Assembly (NCBI RefSeq): GCF_937123705.1
Contig: NZ_CAKZKO010000200.1
Span: 1-64,000 of the forward strand
Reading direction: 5' to 3'
From: an uncultured Paraglaciecola sp.
GTDB taxonomy: Bacteria; Pseudomonadota; Gammaproteobacteria; Enterobacterales; Alteromonadaceae
Length of the DNA: 64,000 nucleotides
Shown: positions 61,308-64,000 of the stretch, in pieces
Layout of the letters: each line of letters starts with the position of its first letter
Numbering within the stretch: the stretch's first letter is position 1
Made by a program: the position numbers and the translations under genes
Notes under the pieces: generated by a model
Database searches by the model: none
Seen by the model: only the letters and a program-made list of their open reading frames with translations
What the model was told of the DNA's origin: nothing

Positions 61308-62705
61308 ATGCCCGCAAAAGCTGTTCCACAAAAAAACTCAGACGCTAATGTCGAAAAACTGAAGATCCCGCCTCACTCCATTGAAGCAGAGCAATCGGTT
61401 TTGGGTAGCATGTTAATTGCACCCGACTCTTGGGACAAAGTTGCTGAAATTGTGGTAGAAGAAGACTTTTACAATCGTTCACATCAAATTATTTACCGCT
61501 CGATTGTTCGCCTGTTAACAAAAAGCCATCCCATAGATTTAATCACCGTTTCTGAAGACTTAGAAGGAATGGATGAATTAGAGGCCGCCGGAGGCTTTGC
61601 TTATTTAGGCGAATTAGCTAAAAACACCCCAAGCGCGGCAAATGTCTCTGCTTATGCACAAATCATCAAAGAGCGCTCAATTACTCGTGAGTTAATAGGT
61701 GTAGCCCACGAAATAGCGGATACGGGTTATAATCCCGAAGGCCGTAATAGTGGCGAAATCCTCGATATAGCCGAAAGCAGGGTATTCGAAATTGCCGAAA
61801 AACGCACTGGCAAAGACGAAGGCCCAAAAGATGTAGAAGCGGTGCTCACCAAAACCATCGATCGCCTTGAAGTTTTAGTTAAAAGCAATAAAGAAGTCAC
61901 AGGAGTATCTACCGGATACACAGATTTAGACAAAAAAACCAGTGGCTTACAATCTTCAGATTTAATTATTGTGGCTGCTAGGCCATCTATGGGTAAAACC
62001 ACTTTCGCCATGAACTTGTGCGAAAATGCCATGCTGCTTGAAGAAAAGCCGGTATTAGTATTCAGTTTAGAAATGCCCTCAGAACAAATTATGATGCGGA
62101 TGCTGGCATCTCTTAGTCGAGTTGATCAAACCAAAATTCGTACCGCGCAACTCGACGACGAAGATTGGGCCAGAATGTCCAATACTATGGCCATGTTAAA
62201 AGATAAGGATAATCTATTTATTGATGATTCTTCTGGATTAACACCTATGGACGTACGTACTCGTGCTAGAAAATTAGCGCGCGATAAAGGCGGCATTAGC
62301 TTAATCATGATTGACTATTTGCAGCTTATGCAAGTACCTGGGTTAAGCGATAATCGTACCTTAGAAATTGCCGAAATATCTCGCTCTCTTAAATCTTTAG
62401 CCAAAGAATTAGAAGTGCCAGTGGTAGCCTTATCTCAGTTAAATCGTAGCCTTGAGCAACGTAGTGATAAGCGACCTATCAACTCAGATTTACGTGAATC
62501 AGGCTCAATAGAGCAAGATGCAGATTTGATCATGTTTATATACCGAGACGAAGTCTACAACGAGCAAAGTACCGATCAAGGCGTGGCAGAAATTATCATA
62601 GGTAAACAACGTAACGGCCCTATTGGTACCTCACGCTTAACCTTTCAAGGTCAGTTTTCACGTTTTGATAATTATGCAGGGCCAGCCGTAGAAGATGAGT
62701 ATTAG
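61308..62705 (+). CDS. dnaB: Replicative DNA helicase DnaB
   Basis: PPHSIEAEQSVLGSML, ARPSMGKTTFAMNLCENA, DLRESGSIEQDADLIMFIYRDE. Confidence 0.98.
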   Translation: MPAKAVPQKNSDANVEKLKIPPHSIEAEQSVLGSMLIAPDSWDKVAEIVVEEDFYNRSHQIIYRSIVRLLTKSHPIDLITVSEDLEGMDELEAAGGFAYLGELAKNTPSAANVSAYAQIIKERSITRELIGVAHEIADTGYNPEGRNSGEILDIAESRVFEIAEKRTGKDEGPKDVEAVLTKTIDRLEVLVKSNKEVTGVSTGYTDLDKKTSGLQSSDLIIVAARPSMGKTTFAMNLCENAMLLEEKPVLVFSLEMPSEQIMMRMLASLSRVDQTKIRTAQLDDEDWARMSNTMAMLKDKDNLFIDDSSGLTPMDVRTRARKLARDKGGISLIMIDYLQLMQVPGLSDNRTLEIAEISRSLKSLAKELEVPVVALSQLNRSLEQRSDKRPINSDLRESGSIEQDADLIMFIYRDEVYNEQSTDQGVAEIIIGKQRNGPIGTSRLTFQGQFSRFDNYAGPAVEDEY

Positions 62706-62730
62706 GGCCTGTTGAACTTTGCTATTAAAC

Positions 62731-62756
62731 AAAAAAAGCGCCGAGACGCTTTTTTA
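62731..62756. terminator. Bidirectional rho-independent terminator
   Basis: AAAAAAAGCGCCGAGACGCTTTTTT between dnaB and purD. Confidence 0.8.
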
Positions 62757-62802
62757 ACACTTTGTGGTATCTGGCGTTCCAGTTAATTAACTCGAACTCG
62801 TG

Positions 62803-64000
62803 TTAATTAACTTTCTCTCTAGCAATCGCACGATATGCAATATCATTCCGATAAAACATGCCATTCCAGCTAATCGTTTTCGCTAATTGATAGGCATTTT
62901 GTTGCGCTTCGGTAACAGAGTTTCCTAAGGCCGTGGCACACAGAACACGACCACCGTTTGTGGTGGTCTTACCATCAATATTTTTAGTGCCGGCATGAAA
63001 AATCTTGCTGTTGGCATTGCCAAGAGCTAGGCCACTTATCTCATCGCCTTTCCCATAACTACCAGGATAACCACCAGCCGCTAATACCACGCCTACGGCG
63101 GCTCTGGTATCAAACTTGGCTTGAGTTTGATCAAGTTTGCCTGCCAACGCGGCTTCAACCAGCTCCACTAAGTCAGATTGTAAACGCAGCATAATAGGTT
63201 GAGTTTCTGGGTCGCCAAAACGGCAATTATATTCAATCACCTTAGGTGTGCCATCGGCCATAATCATCAAACCCGCATACAAAAAGCCCACATAGGTATT
63301 ACCCTCTGCTGCCATACCTTGTACGGTTGGATAGATCACTTCATTCATAACTCGCTGATGAATATCAGGTGTCACCACTGGTGCAGGCGAATACGCGCCC
63401 ATACCGCCGGTGTTGGGGCCGGTATCACCATTGCCAACTCGCTTGTGATCTTGACTGGTAGCAAAAGGTAAAACGTTTTTGCCATCGACCATTACAATAA
63501 AGCTGGCTTCTTCACCATCTAAAAACTCTTCGATAACCACGCGGCTTCCGGCTTCACCAAACGCATTGCCCGCTAACATGTCGCGAATAGCTTCTTCGGC
63601 TTCGGTTAATGTCATGGCGACAATTACACCTTTGCCCGCCGCAAGTCCGTCGGCTTTTATCACTATGGGCGCACCTTTTTGTTGTACGTAAGCGATAGCA
63701 GGCTCGATCTCGGTAAAGTTCTGATATTCGGCGGTTGGAATGTTATGACGCTGTAAAAAGTCTTTAGTAAACGCTTTGGAGCCTTCTAGTTGCGCTGCAG
63801 CTTGCGAGGGACCAAAGATTTTTAATCCTTTAGCCTGAAACGCATCCACTACACCTAACACTAGTGGTACTTCTGGACCTACTATGGTCAAGTCTACGTG
63901 GTGTTGCTCGGCAAAAGCTAACAACCCAGGTACGTCTTCTGCACCTAGGTTCACATTAGTCAGTTTATGCTCAAGTGCTGTGCCTGCATTACCTGGCGCA
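62803..64000 (-). CDS. purD: Phosphoribosylamine-glycine ligase, N-terminus cut by window edge
   Basis: GPEVPLVLGVVDAF, KADGLAAGKGVIVA, EYNCRFGDPETQPIM; reading frame continues to 64000 (APGNAGTALEHKLTNVN). Confidence 0.97.
   Translation of the reverse strand, partial: APGNAGTALEHKLTNVNLGAEDVPGLLAFAEQHHVDLTIVGPEVPLVLGVVDAFQAKGLKIFGPSQAAAQLEGSKAFTKDFLQRHNIPTAEYQNFTEIEPAIAYVQQKGAPIVIKADGLAAGKGVIVAMTLTEAEEAIRDMLAGNAFGEAGSRVVIEEFLDGEEASFIVMVDGKNVLPFATSQDHKRVGNGDTGPNTGGMGAYSPAPVVTPDIHQRVMNEVIYPTVQGMAAEGNTYVGFLYAGLMIMADGTPKVIEYNCRFGDPETQPIMLRLQSDLVELVEAALAGKLDQTQAKFDTRAAVGVVLAAGGYPGSYGKGDEISGLALGNANSKIFHAGTKNIDGKTTTNGGRVLCATALGNSVTEAQQNAYQLAKTISWNGMFYRNDIAYRAIAREKVN

Overview
Chromosomal window from a marine gammaproteobacterium, most likely Alteromonadaceae (Glaciecola/Paraglaciecola-like; inferred from gene content and order). 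The left edge holds the 5' end of a 16S rRNA gene on the minus strand, with boxA and two tandem promoters. Most of the rest is core genome: trmA, fabR and desaturase, cysJIH, pspA/pspC, dusA, two recQ genes, an M16 peptidase, a NSS transporter, an ECF42-like sigma factor with a YCII partner, fldB, exbD, a ZIP transporter, rraA, lptM-lysA-dapF-DUF484-xerC-yigB-uvrD, rarD, chrA, dnaB and purD (cut by the right edge). The main accessory region is about 39.7-46.7 kb. It contains a REP-associated tyrosine transposase (RAYT) bounded by 22-bp inverted arms, three dispersed REPIN/MITE-like hairpins made of the same arms, and a four-gene cluster of uncharacterised proteins. Those four share a conserved N-terminal membrane module but have divergent C-terminal domains. 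They are the best candidate for an undescribed system. Regulatory sites read directly include a FabR-type operator, a LexA-like box before uvrD and a sigma54-like element before pspA. All assignments come from reading the sequence and motif recognition; no searches were run.
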